Source: Leptospiraceae bacterium
GTDB taxonomy: Bacteria > Spirochaetota > Leptospiria > Turneriellales > Turneriellaceae
Length of the DNA stretch: 22,135 nucleotides
Direction of reading: 5' to 3'
NCBI GenBank assembly: GCA_016788945.1
Contig: JAEUSA010000399.1
Location: 1 to 22,135, forward strand
The translations under genes and the position numbers were made by a program. Positions 6,856 through 16,226 of this stretch are shown here, one piece after another. How positions within the stretch are numbered: the stretch's first letter is position 1; each line of letters opens with the position of its first letter. The notes below the pieces were generated by a model, which did not search any database, was not told where the DNA came from, and worked only from the letters and a program-made list of their open reading frames with translations.

Positions 6856-9800
6856 ATGGCAGAGTCACCAAATACACCCCCTGTTGAAACCGTGTCCGGT
6901 GCAACCGCCGGCGCACAGGCGCTCGCCGATTCTATTCCTGAAAGCCCAAAAGCCGCTGACTCTCGGCAACTCGATTTTGCCCACCTGCATCTGCACTCGA
7001 CCTACTCGCTGCTCGATGGCGCAATTCGCCCCGCCGACCTCGTGAACAAAGTCAAAGAGCTGGGCATGAAGTCGGTTGCGGTGACCGATCATGGCAACAT
7101 GTTCGGTGCGATCGAATTCTACGACGCCGCGAAAAAAGCCGGCGTGAAACCGATCATCGGTTATGAGGCATACGTCGCGCCCGGAAGCCGTTTCGAGAAA
7201 CGCAACCAAGAAGACCTTGTCGACGGGCGTGCGTACCATCTTATTCTGCTCGCGAAAAACAAGCAGGGTTATAAAAACCTGACCAAGCTGGCATCAAAGG
7301 CGTACACCGAAGGCCTCTATTATAAACCGCGCATCGACTACGAACTTTTAGCACAGCATAGCGAAGGCCTTGTCGGTTTAACCGCCTGCCTCGCGGGCGA
7401 AGTCAACCGCCTGATCTATCGCCAGCAAATGGACAAAGCCGCCGAACTTTCGGGCCGGCTCAATGAAATTTTTGGCAAGGGCAATTTTTTTCTCGAGATA
7501 CAAAACCACGGCATACCCGAGCAGATCGAAGTGGCCAAAGGTGCGGCGGAGCTCTCGCGCAAACTAGACATTCCGCTCGTGCTCACGAACGATTCGCATT
7601 TTTTAACCCGCAACGATCAGAAAGCGCAGGAAGTCATGCTGCGCATTCAGATGAACAAGAAGATCTCAGATCCGCTCGAATTCGGCTTCAACGACGAGTT
7701 TTATGTCAAATCACCGGCCGAGATGTTCCGCCTCTACCCGGAGCTGCCGCAGGCTTTTTACAACACGCTCACAATTGCCGAGATGTGCAACTTCGACTTT
7801 GAGTTCGGTGCGCCCCTGCTGCCCGATTTCAAGATTCCGCCGGGCATGTCGCTGGGCGACTACCTTGTTGCCGAAGCGATCGCGGGTCTTTCGCGCCGCT
7901 TTGATGGCAATGTTTCGGCAAAGCACCGCGAGCGCCTGCAGTACGAGCTCGATGTTATCAAGAACATGGGCTTTGAGGGGTACTTTCTCATTGTCGCGGA
8001 TTTCATTAATTACGCAAAACGCAACGGTATTCCTGTTGGCCCGGGTCGTGGTTCTGCGGTGGGTTCGCTGGTGGCGTATTCACTCGGCATTACCGATCTC
8101 GATCCGCTGAAGTATGACCTGCTGTTCGAGCGGTTTCTGAATCCGTCGCGCAAAGAGATGCCCGATATCGACGTCGACTTCTGCCGCGACCGCCGCGAAG
8201 AAGTGATTCGTTACGTGGTCGATAAGTATGGCGAAGACCACGTTTCGCAGATCATCACTTTCGGTACACTGTCGGCGAAAGCGGTGATCAAAGACGTGGC
8301 GCGCGTTCTCGGTGTCGATTTCCAGATCATCAACGCACTTTCGAAAAACCTGCCGGATACTCCCGGTATTTCGCTCAAAGACGCCGTAGCCGCCGCGCCC
8401 GAAGTGAAGAAATATTTCGAACAGGGCGAGAAAGAAAAGCAACTCTACGCGATCGCGCAGACGCTCGAGGGCATGCCGCGCAACTCGGGTAAACACGCCG
8501 CGGGCGTGGTCATCGCACCCCAGCCGCTCGACGAAATTGTGCCGCTTGCGAAAGATTCAAAAACCGATTCGATCGTGACGCAGTACGATATGACACTGCT
8601 GCCCAAGGTCGGCCTTGTCAAAATGGACTTTCTCGGCCTGAAAAACCTGACGGTCATTCAGTCGTGCGTCGCCGAAATCAAACGCCGCCATAACATTGAT
8701 CTCGATATGACGCGCCTGCCGCTCGACGACACCAAAACCTACCAGCTGCTCACGCAAGGACGCACTCGGGGTGTTTTTCAGGTTGAATCTACCGGCATCA
8801 CCAAGCTGCTGATGCAGGCGAAGCCCAAGGCGTTCGAAGATATCGTCGCGATTATCGCGCTCTACCGCCCGGGGCCGCTTGAATCGGGTATGACCGAAAG
8901 TTATGTGAAGCGCAAAAACGGCGAGATGAAGCTCGAGTATCCGCACCCGACGCTCGAACCTATTCTTAAAGACACGTACGGTACCTTCGTCTATCAAGAG
9001 CAGATCATGCTCGCGTCGCAGATTATCGGTGGTTTTACACTCGCCGAAGCGGATACGCTCAGAAAAGCGATGGGCAAAAAGAACGCCGAAGAAATGGCCA
9101 AAATGAAGGCCAAGTTTGTGACCGGTGCGAAAGAGAAAAAGTTCCAGGAAAAGTGGGCATCGGAACTTTTCGACAACATGGCCGAATTTGCCAAGTATGG
9201 TTTTAACAAATCACACTCGGCAGCGTATGGACTGATTACGTACCAAACGGCGTATCTCAAAACAAATTATACGATTGAATTTCTCAAAGCGTCGATGGAT
9301 GCCGATATCGGTGACACTGATAAAATCATCGGCTACATTAACCATGCCAAAGAACTCGGCATCGAGGTGTTGCCACCCGATGTCAATGAATCGGATGTCT
9401 ACTTTACTATCCTCGACGATCACCGCCTGCGCTTTGGCCTTTTGGGTATCAAAGGTCTGGGTGCAGCGCCGGCTAAAGCGATCGTCGAGGCACGTACGCA
9501 ATTGGGCGGGCATTTCAAATCGCTCGCCGAATTCGCCGAATCGCTGGATACCAAAACTCTTAACCGACGCCTGCTCGACGCTTTAGCTTTTGCGGGTGCC
9601 ACCGATTCACTGGGCTTTACGCGCGCCGCGATCGTGCAGGCCGCCGATGAAATTCTGAAGTTCTCTGCTTCCGCACAACTCGACAAAACTTCAGGCCAAA
9701 CATCTCTTTTCGGTGGTGCCGAAGAAGAAGCGGCACGGTTACAGATACAAAATGCGAAAGAGTTTTCTGAAGAAGAGAAGTTACTCAAAGAGAAACAGAC

Positions 9801-10524
9801 ACTTGGTCTCTACCTGACATCCCACCCGCTTGACCGTTTTGACGAAATGGCCGAGCATATGCGGCTTACGAAAATTGCCGATCTCGACGACGGCGTTTCG
9901 AAAGAGCGGCGTGTTTCTGTGCTTGCAGTCATCGATTCGCTGCGCACCGTCACCTCGAAACGCGGTGCTTTTTATCTGCTCAAAATTGCAGACAAAACCG
10001 GCCAGATAGAAGTACGTATTTTTCAAAACATGTTCGAGCAGGTGAAAGCGCATATCCGCGAAAATTCATGCGCGATTTTTGACATTCGCGTGCAGGCATT
10101 TCGCGAAGAAGAAGTCACCACCATGAACTATGCACTCGCAGGCATTGTACCTGAAGAGAAGTTCACCGACCGCGTAGAGAAATCGCTGCACCTTTATCTC
10201 AACGTCAAGACCGCTGCAGATCTTGAAGCAATGATCGGTAGGGTGAAAACCACCTTACGGAAATATTCAGGCAGTAATCCGGTTTACCTGTACTGGCGCG
10301 AGGTCGAAGGCGGGCCGTTGCAGTCGATTAAGGCACATTCCAGTTTCTGCGTGAAATATGACAAAGCATTGCTGAAAGATGTGAGCCAGCTTTTAGGTGA
10401 AGAGAAATACGCGCTCTTCAAGGTTGGCGGCATTATGGAAGCAGCACAAGGTGCTGCGGTGCGGCCGCAGGCAAACATGCCGCTGCAGCAGACCGGAACC
10501 GGCGCCTCTGCCCCGCTCATCTGA
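6856..10524 (+). CDS. dnaE: DNA polymerase III alpha subunit, DnaE type
   Basis: This is the replicative polymerase, 1222 residues from ATG 6856. The N-terminal PHP domain carries HLHLHSTYSLLDG (His 43/45/47), TDHGNM (77-82) and NDSHF, so its metal-binding residues look intact and residual exonuclease activity is possible. The polymerase active site has the acidic motif PDIDVDF (436-442) and KMDFLGLKNL (D591). An HhH segment lies at GIKGLGAAPAKAI. QTSLFG (948-953) matches the clamp-binding consensus Q-x-x-L-F, and an OB fold (VSVLAVIDSLRT…TGQIEVRIFQNMF) follows. The C-terminal domain is present. About 38 Ala/Pro/Ser-rich residues precede the PHP domain, longer than usual. A TTG at 6844 is an alternative start; neither has a clear Shine-Dalgarno. 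The stop lies 2 bases from the convergent histidine kinase stop. Confidence 0.97.
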   Translation: MAESPNTPPVETVSGATAGAQALADSIPESPKAADSRQLDFAHLHLHSTYSLLDGAIRPADLVNKVKELGMKSVAVTDHGNMFGAIEFYDAAKKAGVKPIIGYEAYVAPGSRFEKRNQEDLVDGRAYHLILLAKNKQGYKNLTKLASKAYTEGLYYKPRIDYELLAQHSEGLVGLTACLAGEVNRLIYRQQMDKAAELSGRLNEIFGKGNFFLEIQNHGIPEQIEVAKGAAELSRKLDIPLVLTNDSHFLTRNDQKAQEVMLRIQMNKKISDPLEFGFNDEFYVKSPAEMFRLYPELPQAFYNTLTIAEMCNFDFEFGAPLLPDFKIPPGMSLGDYLVAEAIAGLSRRFDGNVSAKHRERLQYELDVIKNMGFEGYFLIVADFINYAKRNGIPVGPGRGSAVGSLVAYSLGITDLDPLKYDLLFERFLNPSRKEMPDIDVDFCRDRREEVIRYVVDKYGEDHVSQIITFGTLSAKAVIKDVARVLGVDFQIINALSKNLPDTPGISLKDAVAAAPEVKKYFEQGEKEKQLYAIAQTLEGMPRNSGKHAAGVVIAPQPLDEIVPLAKDSKTDSIVTQYDMTLLPKVGLVKMDFLGLKNLTVIQSCVAEIKRRHNIDLDMTRLPLDDTKTYQLLTQGRTRGVFQVESTGITKLLMQAKPKAFEDIVAIIALYRPGPLESGMTESYVKRKNGEMKLEYPHPTLEPILKDTYGTFVYQEQIMLASQIIGGFTLAEADTLRKAMGKKNAEEMAKMKAKFVTGAKEKKFQEKWASELFDNMAEFAKYGFNKSHSAAYGLITYQTAYLKTNYTIEFLKASMDADIGDTDKIIGYINHAKELGIEVLPPDVNESDVYFTILDDHRLRFGLLGIKGLGAAPAKAIVEARTQLGGHFKSLAEFAESLDTKTLNRRLLDALAFAGATDSLGFTRAAIVQAADEILKFSASAQLDKTSGQTSLFGGAEEEAARLQIQNAKEFSEEEKLLKEKQTLGLYLTSHPLDRFDEMAEHMRLTKIADLDDGVSKERRVSVLAVIDSLRTVTSKRGAFYLLKIADKTGQIEVRIFQNMFEQVKAHIRENSCAIFDIRVQAFREEEVTTMNYALAGIVPEEKFTDRVEKSLHLYLNVKTAADLEAMIGRVKTTLRKYSGSNPVYLYWREVEGGPLQSIKAHSSFCVKYDKALLKDVSQLLGEEKYALFKVGGIMEAAQGAAVRPQANMPLQQTGTGASAPLI

Positions 10525-10526
10525 TC

Positions 10527-12374
10527 TTATCCAAGAAGAATCGTGGCCCGGTAATAGCCGCTTTCGAGCGATTCGGAAAACTCTGCTCCGATAGCAGCGC
10601 TGCGTTGCCTGAGGTTTCCGCGGCCCTGACCTTGCTGGGTCTTTTTATGCCTGCTGCGACCTTCGACATAAATCCGCAGCGATTTTTCATCCGCAATCAA
10701 CGACCAGCGTGTACTGCCGGTGGTGTATTTCAGGCTATTGCTGCAAAGTTCTTGAATGATCATGCATAATTCAGGTATTCTTTCATTGCTGAGAATTCCT
10801 GCTTGTTGCAGAAGCCGGCCGCGTTCGCGAGTTTCGGCACTGATATCAATGTCGACCGGTCGCCTCGCCATCTGGTAGCGGCGCAGCAAGATCAGGTTAA
10901 TACCCGAGACAAAATCTTGCACGGCGAGCTGCATATCTTCAAGGAAAAGAAGTTCAGTACGCAACGAAGCTATTGTGCCCGCGACGCGGTGATCGAGGCG
11001 TTGGATATCGTTCTTAATAGCGCGCGCGCGCGGATCGCTGCCGATCGCCTCAAGCCCTAATTTGATGTCGGTCAGGTTGCCGCCAAGGCTGTCGTGTAGG
11101 TTTGCCTCGATCTGCTTGCGCTGCGTGTCGAGAGCCGCCCGACTTTTTTCGAGGCGCAGTTGCATACTGGTGTTCTCATGCGTCAATGCAGCATGGGCAC
11201 GCGCGAGCGATCCCGATTGCGCAAGGGCAAAAAGCGTAAAACCGATCGAAAGAAAACTACCCGCTTGCTCATGAATGATGAACAGGTATACTGCATACGC
11301 TGTCAGGCTCAACAAAATCAGAATACCACCGCCAAGCAGGCGTGCACCCGCCCGGCCTTCATGCACCGCGTGTATGACCGCCCACAAACTTACCAGAGCA
11401 CCGGCAAAACCAACGGTAGCGTAATAAAACACATTATAAAAACTGAAATAATGCACGGGCAAAACCAACAACGCCACGAAAATTAGCGCGACGATCCAGA
11501 AGGTAGACCTAATTCGTCTACTTATGGTACCGGGATAAAGGTTGGCCGTGAATTCGACAACGAGCGGGGCTAATAAATACGAAAAGGTCGCTGTCAGACG
11601 TGTTTGCACCGAGAGGGGAAACGACGGAAGAAATACAGTAACAGACTGTTCACCGAGAAAAGTCGCCAGCAGAAAATAGTCCAGAGAGACAAAGGCAAAT
11701 ATCAATATCGGCAGGTTCTTTTTGGATAGTGAGTATAGCAGAAAATGGTAGAGCATGATCGAAAAGATCAGGCCCATGCAGAATAGATCGATGGCGAGAT
11801 AGCGGTTTCCAAATGCCTGCATCGGCGCAGCATAGCCGAATTCGATACCTGTTCTTAATCCGCCTTTATAAAGTAAGAAATTTGCCACATGAATTATAAT
11901 TTCTGTCTGCCCTCCATTGCCGGAAAAATAAATTAATGCAGACTTGCGCTTCGGTATAAAACCCTGCGCAGACGAGGTGAGTACGCCTTCTTCGGCGAGT
12001 TTTTCTCCGTTGACGAACAATCGGTAACTGGACAGTGCTGCGGGCATGCGCAAAGCCAATCTCTCGTCGCGTGCGTTTGAGGTGAAGCGTACCCTGAAGG
12101 TTGCATAACCAAAAGAACCTATCAATCGACCGCCGACTTCGAGTCCGTTCCAGATGGTGGCCCGGGTCAAAATCAGATCAGGCGAAGTTGCCTCGTCATT
12201 GAACGTTTTCGGAAAAATGAATTTCTGCCAATGGAATTCCCATGGCAAATTATGCAGCGTTACCCGCGAATTCGGCTGCAATTCAATGACCGGGAGCTCA
12301 ATGGCTGCAAGCTGCGATGACCATAGCAGAAAAAAAAACCATCCGCCTATCAAACTTATTTTGCCCCGCGCCAT
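10527..12374 (-). CDS. 7TM sensor histidine kinase (7TMR-DISM-like, HisKA_3 type)
   Basis: The 615 residues run as follows: signal-like hydrophobic N-terminus, periplasmic beta-rich domain (about 30-190) with a sugar-binding-like segment RLALRMPAALSSYRLFVNG, seven membrane helices (about 195-390), a short coiled coil, then a dimerisation helix with NLHDSLGGNLTDIKLGL, whose His (residue 427) is the predicted phosphorylation site. This order is that of 7TMR-DISM sensors. The ATPase domain keeps the N box (IIQELCSNSLKY) and a G2-like GQGRGNLRQR. The G1 box, usually D-x-G-x-G, reads EGRSRH, so the adenine-contacting Asp is missing. The start ATG 12372-12374 is preferred; an in-frame GTG lies two codons upstream. 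It is the third gene after the cyclase and the response regulator, 35 bases behind the latter, and is its likely partner. Confidence 0.88.
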   Translation of the reverse strand: MARGKISLIGGWFFFLLWSSQLAAIELPVIELQPNSRVTLHNLPWEFHWQKFIFPKTFNDEATSPDLILTRATIWNGLEVGGRLIGSFGYATFRVRFTSNARDERLALRMPAALSSYRLFVNGEKLAEEGVLTSSAQGFIPKRKSALIYFSGNGGQTEIIIHVANFLLYKGGLRTGIEFGYAAPMQAFGNRYLAIDLFCMGLIFSIMLYHFLLYSLSKKNLPILIFAFVSLDYFLLATFLGEQSVTVFLPSFPLSVQTRLTATFSYLLAPLVVEFTANLYPGTISRRIRSTFWIVALIFVALLVLPVHYFSFYNVFYYATVGFAGALVSLWAVIHAVHEGRAGARLLGGGILILLSLTAYAVYLFIIHEQAGSFLSIGFTLFALAQSGSLARAHAALTHENTSMQLRLEKSRAALDTQRKQIEANLHDSLGGNLTDIKLGLEAIGSDPRARAIKNDIQRLDHRVAGTIASLRTELLFLEDMQLAVQDFVSGINLILLRRYQMARRPVDIDISAETRERGRLLQQAGILSNERIPELCMIIQELCSNSLKYTTGSTRWSLIADEKSLRIYVEGRSRHKKTQQGQGRGNLRQRSAAIGAEFSESLESGYYRATILLG

Positions 12375-12409
12375 GCGCACATGGCGGATTTACTTTGGTG
12401 CTGCTATCT

Positions 12410-13042
12410 TCAACCGAATTTCTTAACTTTGCCGACCAGCTCAGCACGGTTATGTACGTTGAGCCGTTTATAAATATCTTTTACATAACCGTGTACTGTC
12501 GCGGGGCTCAACCGCAATGCTTTCGCGACCTGCGGAATCGACTTGCCCGTCACCATGAGATCGAGTACCTGTTGTAGGCGTTCCGAGAGGCCGAAATCCG
12601 CCGACTCGCTGCGCCGTGATTTCAGCGCGGTCATGACCCTGAGCGCAATCGTCGGCGTCAGTATGGCGCCCCCAGCCAATACCGTTTCAATGATCGTCTT
12701 CAGTTCGCGCCGGTCTGATTTGAGCACATAACCAACAGCGCCGTTTTCAATGGCCTCAAGAATCAGGCTGTCGGAGTTCATGTTGGTGAGAATTACAATT
12801 TTGCCGGAATAACCATGGCGCGTCAATTCGCGGGTCAAATCAATGCCTGTCATACCCGGAAGCATCACATCAAGCAGTAAAACTTCAGGTAGATTTCCCT
12901 GGTTTTCTTTGAGCAGGCTTTCGGCACTTTGCCACCAACTAAGCACCGCGCCGGGTAATAATTTCTTTAAAGTGATCAGCAGGTTGTCCCTGAAATCGGG
13001 ATCATTTTCGACAATGCCAATGTGCAAATTTTCGGTATTCAT
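12410..13042 (-). CDS. NarL/FixJ-family response regulator
   Basis: The 210 residues comprise a receiver domain with acidic pocket E12/D14 (IVENDPDF), phospho-acceptor D58 in VLLLDVMLPGMTG, switch Thr 86 (ILTNMN) and Lys 108 (YVLKSD), then a LuxR-type helix-turn-helix (about 148-205) with GLSERLQQVLDLM and SIPQVAKALRLSPATVHGYV. It should bind DNA as a dimer once phosphorylated, most simply by the histidine kinase encoded next. Two adjacent ATGs exist. AGGAGT at 13048-13053 lies closer to ideal spacing for the second (13040-13042), which I chose. The cyclase stop TAG (13052-13054) overlaps this Shine-Dalgarno, so translation of the two is probably coupled. Targets are not evident; no matching dyad was identified upstream of the operon. 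Confidence 0.95.
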   Translation of the reverse strand: MNTENLHIGIVENDPDFRDNLLITLKKLLPGAVLSWWQSAESLLKENQGNLPEVLLLDVMLPGMTGIDLTRELTRHGYSGKIVILTNMNSDSLILEAIENGAVGYVLKSDRRELKTIIETVLAGGAILTPTIALRVMTALKSRRSESADFGLSERLQQVLDLMVTGKSIPQVAKALRLSPATVHGYVKDIYKRLNVHNRAELVGKVKKFG

Positions 13043-13051
13043 CATTGACTC

Positions 13052-16000
13052 CTAAGCGGTTAATGCCCCTGGCAACATGACGGCAGACCAGAATTTCCCG
13101 TTGGGGACGCGCCCTTCGGAATCAAGCGCATATTCGGGTTTCAGGCCTATTACGTAGTACATATCGACTTCGCCCTTGTTCTTGGCGCCAACTTTGCCGC
13201 GATACTCACAGCGAAAAAATTCTTTTATCAGTTCATATGTGGTGCCGCTGATATTGACTTTTCCCGGCGAGCCGCTCGATTCCATGCGGCTCGCCGTATT
13301 TACTGTATCACCCCACACGTCGTAAGCAAATTTCTTCTCGCCGATGGCTCCGGCAATCAGTGGCCCTGAATGGATGCCAATGCGGAGTTCCCAATAGGGT
13401 TCGCCCAGCGATTTTTTGATTTCTTGCATCTGCGCCATGAAGTTGCGAATTTCGATAGCAGCGAGCACACAATCGATTGCGTGCGTGTCGCTGGGTTTGG
13501 GTATTCCCCCCGCGCACATGTAACTGTCGCCGATGGTTTTGAGTTTTTCGAGTCTGTGGCGTTCGGTTATTTTGTCGAATTGCACGAAGCAGGCATCGAG
13601 TTCTTTGATCAATTCGCTGGGTGATAAAAATTCGGCAATTTTCGTGAAACCCTGAAAGTCGGTAAACAACACGCTTACCGCATCAAACTGTACAGGTTCA
13701 GCAAACCCTTTTTCTTTGAGTTCGATGGCAACATCCTTTGGTAAGATATTGAGCAGTAATTTTTCCGATTTCTCGCGTTCTTCTTGAACCTGTTTGAACA
13801 AACGCGAACCGTAAATAATGCCCGTAATCTGTTCGGCAAGAATCGACAGGCGTGAAATGTCGTCGCGCGATAGGTTGATCTTACCTTTGCTGCTCGAAAA
13901 ATCCAAAATACCTACTGGCTCATTATTGAGAACCAATGGTAGTAAAAGGAAAGAATTCAGGTCGTATCTTTGCAAGATCGCATATTCTTCCGCAGAACTG
14001 GCTTCGAGTATGCGCCGGGACTTAGTGTTGGGAACATAGAAGGCCTTCATTGTTCTGATAACATGCGCATGAGCGCCTTTTGCTGCACCGAGGGGCATTT
14101 GCATTTTTTCAACGGCCTTACGGTCAGCCTCGGGTACTGCACCGTCAACATGAAGCGAAAGCATTTGCAGATGGTGTTTATCTGACGTCACGCCGTAGAG
14201 AGCATGCCAGTCGACGCCGAACGACTCGGCCACGTAGTCCTGAACCTTACCCATGATAACTTTTAGATCGATTTCTTCATTGAGGCTTTTCAGCAAACGA
14301 TTCAGTTTTTCTGTTTCGTCCTTTTGCCTTTCGGTTTCGCGTTTAGAATGCAGTGCCCGATCTTTTTCGACCTGCAGGTTGTTTAACGTTATATCGATCT
14401 TCGCGGCAACTGGCCGTATCAGTACAAATGTTGCGAGAAACGCAAACAAAGTCAGCGGAACTCCGGCAAGAATCAGATGCAGAATGCGGCTTGATGTGCT
14501 TGCATTTTCAGGCAATGCATACCACACGAAGTAGAGAAAGCCGCCAACGGTCGCGAAGGCAAAAGGTAGAAGCAGCGCACTGATGCGCAATGATTCGGTT
14601 TTGAGTGTTTTTCCGCCGTATTTTAGGATTGCATAAGTCATGATCAACGTCGGTATGATGGTGAGGTTGCCTATCGGATAAAACTCTATACCCATAGTTG
14701 CTGGCAGATTCCCTAACGTCATCAGCCCGCCCGTGGCCAGATACAAAACCGAGATATCTCCTAACTGGTTGGGATTCGCTCGGTTACGGGATTTCCACCA
14801 ATCGCGTAAGACGATCGCAATCGCCAGAAAACCTACAACTCCAAATATCTGAATAACTGGCCCCGCCTGTGAGATCCTCCCCCATGGATATTCAAAATAT
14901 CCCGTGAAGAGCCACGGTGTCATCGCCATGATGCACAATGCGAGCGACAAAATATCCAGCACACGACGAAATTTTGGTGCGGGTCGGTTTAGACTCAGAT
15001 ATGCAAAGCGCAGCTGCACAGAGGGTGCGAGGCCAAACACCATGTAGCAGAGTTGTTCAATGCGGTGTGCCATCAGCGGCTTCAGAGATAGGCCGCCTAT
15101 TATCACGGAAAGCAGCAAGAAGCCGAATATGTAAAGCGAAAACGCTCCATATTGGTTGAGCGGATTTGTGGGGTTCGTGCCACCGATGAGGATGGCGAGC
15201 GCGACGACAAAAAAAATTGAACCGACGGGAATAAGCAACCAGGTCTGCCAATTCAGTGTTTCATAGTGGGCCGGCGAAAATCGAAAGAGGATCACGTAGG
15301 TGAGTGAAAGGAGTACGACACCGGCGATGACATTCAATATGTAAAAGAGTGCATTCTTTTCAAAGAAAAAATCTTTCAAATTTCTGAAATCCGAATTAAA
15401 TACACCGTAGGCCATGATGCACATTGGTATAAAAGAAAAGGTCGCACCCGGAAATAACGGAAAACCGGCAAAGCTGGGCAGGTTAGAAATAGTTAAGATC
15501 AGCAGCAGCGAATGTCCGAAAAAAAGCAAATGTTTGCCAGCGAAACTGTTACGTTTTTTGTACAAATAAAACAGTGGCAGGCCTATGGTGATGAATGTCA
15601 GGGCCGAACCCGCGCCCCATAATTTCAGCGGCAGCGCGGCGACCGGAAATTTGCCGAAGCTGTACTGCAAAAAATCACCGGTAAATGCCCGTCCGGTGAA
15701 AATGCTGAAGAGAGCAGAGAGTGTGAACAGCCAATTCAACGTTGCTGCAAAAGCCACTGCGCGTTGGAATTTTTTATCGAGAATGTAATTTATCAGATGT
15801 GTCGAGGCGGGGGAAAGTAGTACGACAAACGGGTAAATGTAAGTATTCCAGCGCAATAGAGTTGTCGTATCTTGTATCAATGCACGAAGAGATATAACAA
15901 GGCCCAGTGCACCGAACGCTATGCAAGTGACCCCGAACGAAACATAATAACCGAAGCGTTCGCGCCGGGTTGCCCGCACGAGGCTGATGATGCCGAGCAC

Positions 16001-16108
16001 CATACCTACAACGAAGGTAAGCAGACCCGGTACGGCATAAGGGAGCATATCCCAGAAATAGAGATCAGGCGTTATTGCTGGTGGAAAAAAGGACAGCGAC
16101 TGCCGCAT
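13052..16108 (-). CDS. Membrane-bound class III adenylate cyclase with GAF domain
   Basis: This 1018-residue protein should make cyclic AMP at the inner membrane. The first ~565 residues are membrane helices, about 16 by eye, apparently two 7TM-like modules: NLP…G…P…IP..IM.Y occurs at 209-234 and again at 467-492. A coiled coil (575-610) leads into a GAF domain (about 612-770), a short linker helix and the class III catalytic domain (808-985). The metal-binding aspartates are D817 (LFTDFQGF) and D861 (TIGDSY). K857 and D930 (AYDVWGD) are the adenine-selecting pair, and N937 and R941 (NTASRM) are the transition-state residues. All are present, so an active adenylate rather than guanylate cyclase is expected. 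The start has no strong Shine-Dalgarno. It heads an operon with the response regulator and histidine kinase. Confidence 0.93.
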   Translation of the reverse strand: MRQSLSFFPPAITPDLYFWDMLPYAVPGLLTFVVGMVLGIISLVRATRRERFGYYVSFGVTCIAFGALGLVISLRALIQDTTTLLRWNTYIYPFVVLLSPASTHLINYILDKKFQRAVAFAATLNWLFTLSALFSIFTGRAFTGDFLQYSFGKFPVAALPLKLWGAGSALTFITIGLPLFYLYKKRNSFAGKHLLFFGHSLLLILTISNLPSFAGFPLFPGATFSFIPMCIMAYGVFNSDFRNLKDFFFEKNALFYILNVIAGVVLLSLTYVILFRFSPAHYETLNWQTWLLIPVGSIFFVVALAILIGGTNPTNPLNQYGAFSLYIFGFLLLSVIIGGLSLKPLMAHRIEQLCYMVFGLAPSVQLRFAYLSLNRPAPKFRRVLDILSLALCIMAMTPWLFTGYFEYPWGRISQAGPVIQIFGVVGFLAIAIVLRDWWKSRNRANPNQLGDISVLYLATGGLMTLGNLPATMGIEFYPIGNLTIIPTLIMTYAILKYGGKTLKTESLRISALLLPFAFATVGGFLYFVWYALPENASTSSRILHLILAGVPLTLFAFLATFVLIRPVAAKIDITLNNLQVEKDRALHSKRETERQKDETEKLNRLLKSLNEEIDLKVIMGKVQDYVAESFGVDWHALYGVTSDKHHLQMLSLHVDGAVPEADRKAVEKMQMPLGAAKGAHAHVIRTMKAFYVPNTKSRRILEASSAEEYAILQRYDLNSFLLLPLVLNNEPVGILDFSSSKGKINLSRDDISRLSILAEQITGIIYGSRLFKQVQEEREKSEKLLLNILPKDVAIELKEKGFAEPVQFDAVSVLFTDFQGFTKIAEFLSPSELIKELDACFVQFDKITERHRLEKLKTIGDSYMCAGGIPKPSDTHAIDCVLAAIEIRNFMAQMQEIKKSLGEPYWELRIGIHSGPLIAGAIGEKKFAYDVWGDTVNTASRMESSGSPGKVNISGTTYELIKEFFRCEYRGKVGAKNKGEVDMYYVIGLKPEYALDSEGRVPNGKFWSAVMLPGALTA

Positions 16109-16161
16109 GGATGATGCGCCAAATTAAGGCCGAAAAAGCAATGAAGAATATGCATCCATAT

Positions 16162-16178
16162 CCCCCATGAACAGGGGG
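16162..16178 (-). repeat. CCCCC-TGTTCAT-GGGGG hairpin upstream of the cyclase
   Basis: A perfect 5-bp stem (16162-16166 and 16174-16178) with a 7-base loop lies 54 bases upstream of the cyclase start. On the minus strand it reads CCCCCTGTTCATGGGGG. A longer relative with the same loop core, TGTTCA, and the same orientation lies at 16761-16788, on the other side of the phasin-like gene. The similarity suggests a dispersed hairpin element or a common protein site. Confidence 0.5.
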
Positions 16179-16181
16179 CAT

Positions 16182-16219
16182 AAAAAAGCCGTATGCTGCG
16201 GCAATCGGCAGCATACGGC
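16182..16219 (-). terminator. Intrinsic terminator of the phasin-like gene
   Basis: A perfect 12-bp stem, GCCGTATGCTGC (16188-16199) and GCAGCATACGGC (16208-16219), has an 8-base loop. On the minus strand it is followed by six T (16182-16187). It starts 8 bases after the phasin-like stop codon, as expected of a rho-independent terminator. It also insulates the downstream cyclase operon from read-through. Confidence 0.9.
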
Positions 16220-16226
16220 GGCGAAA

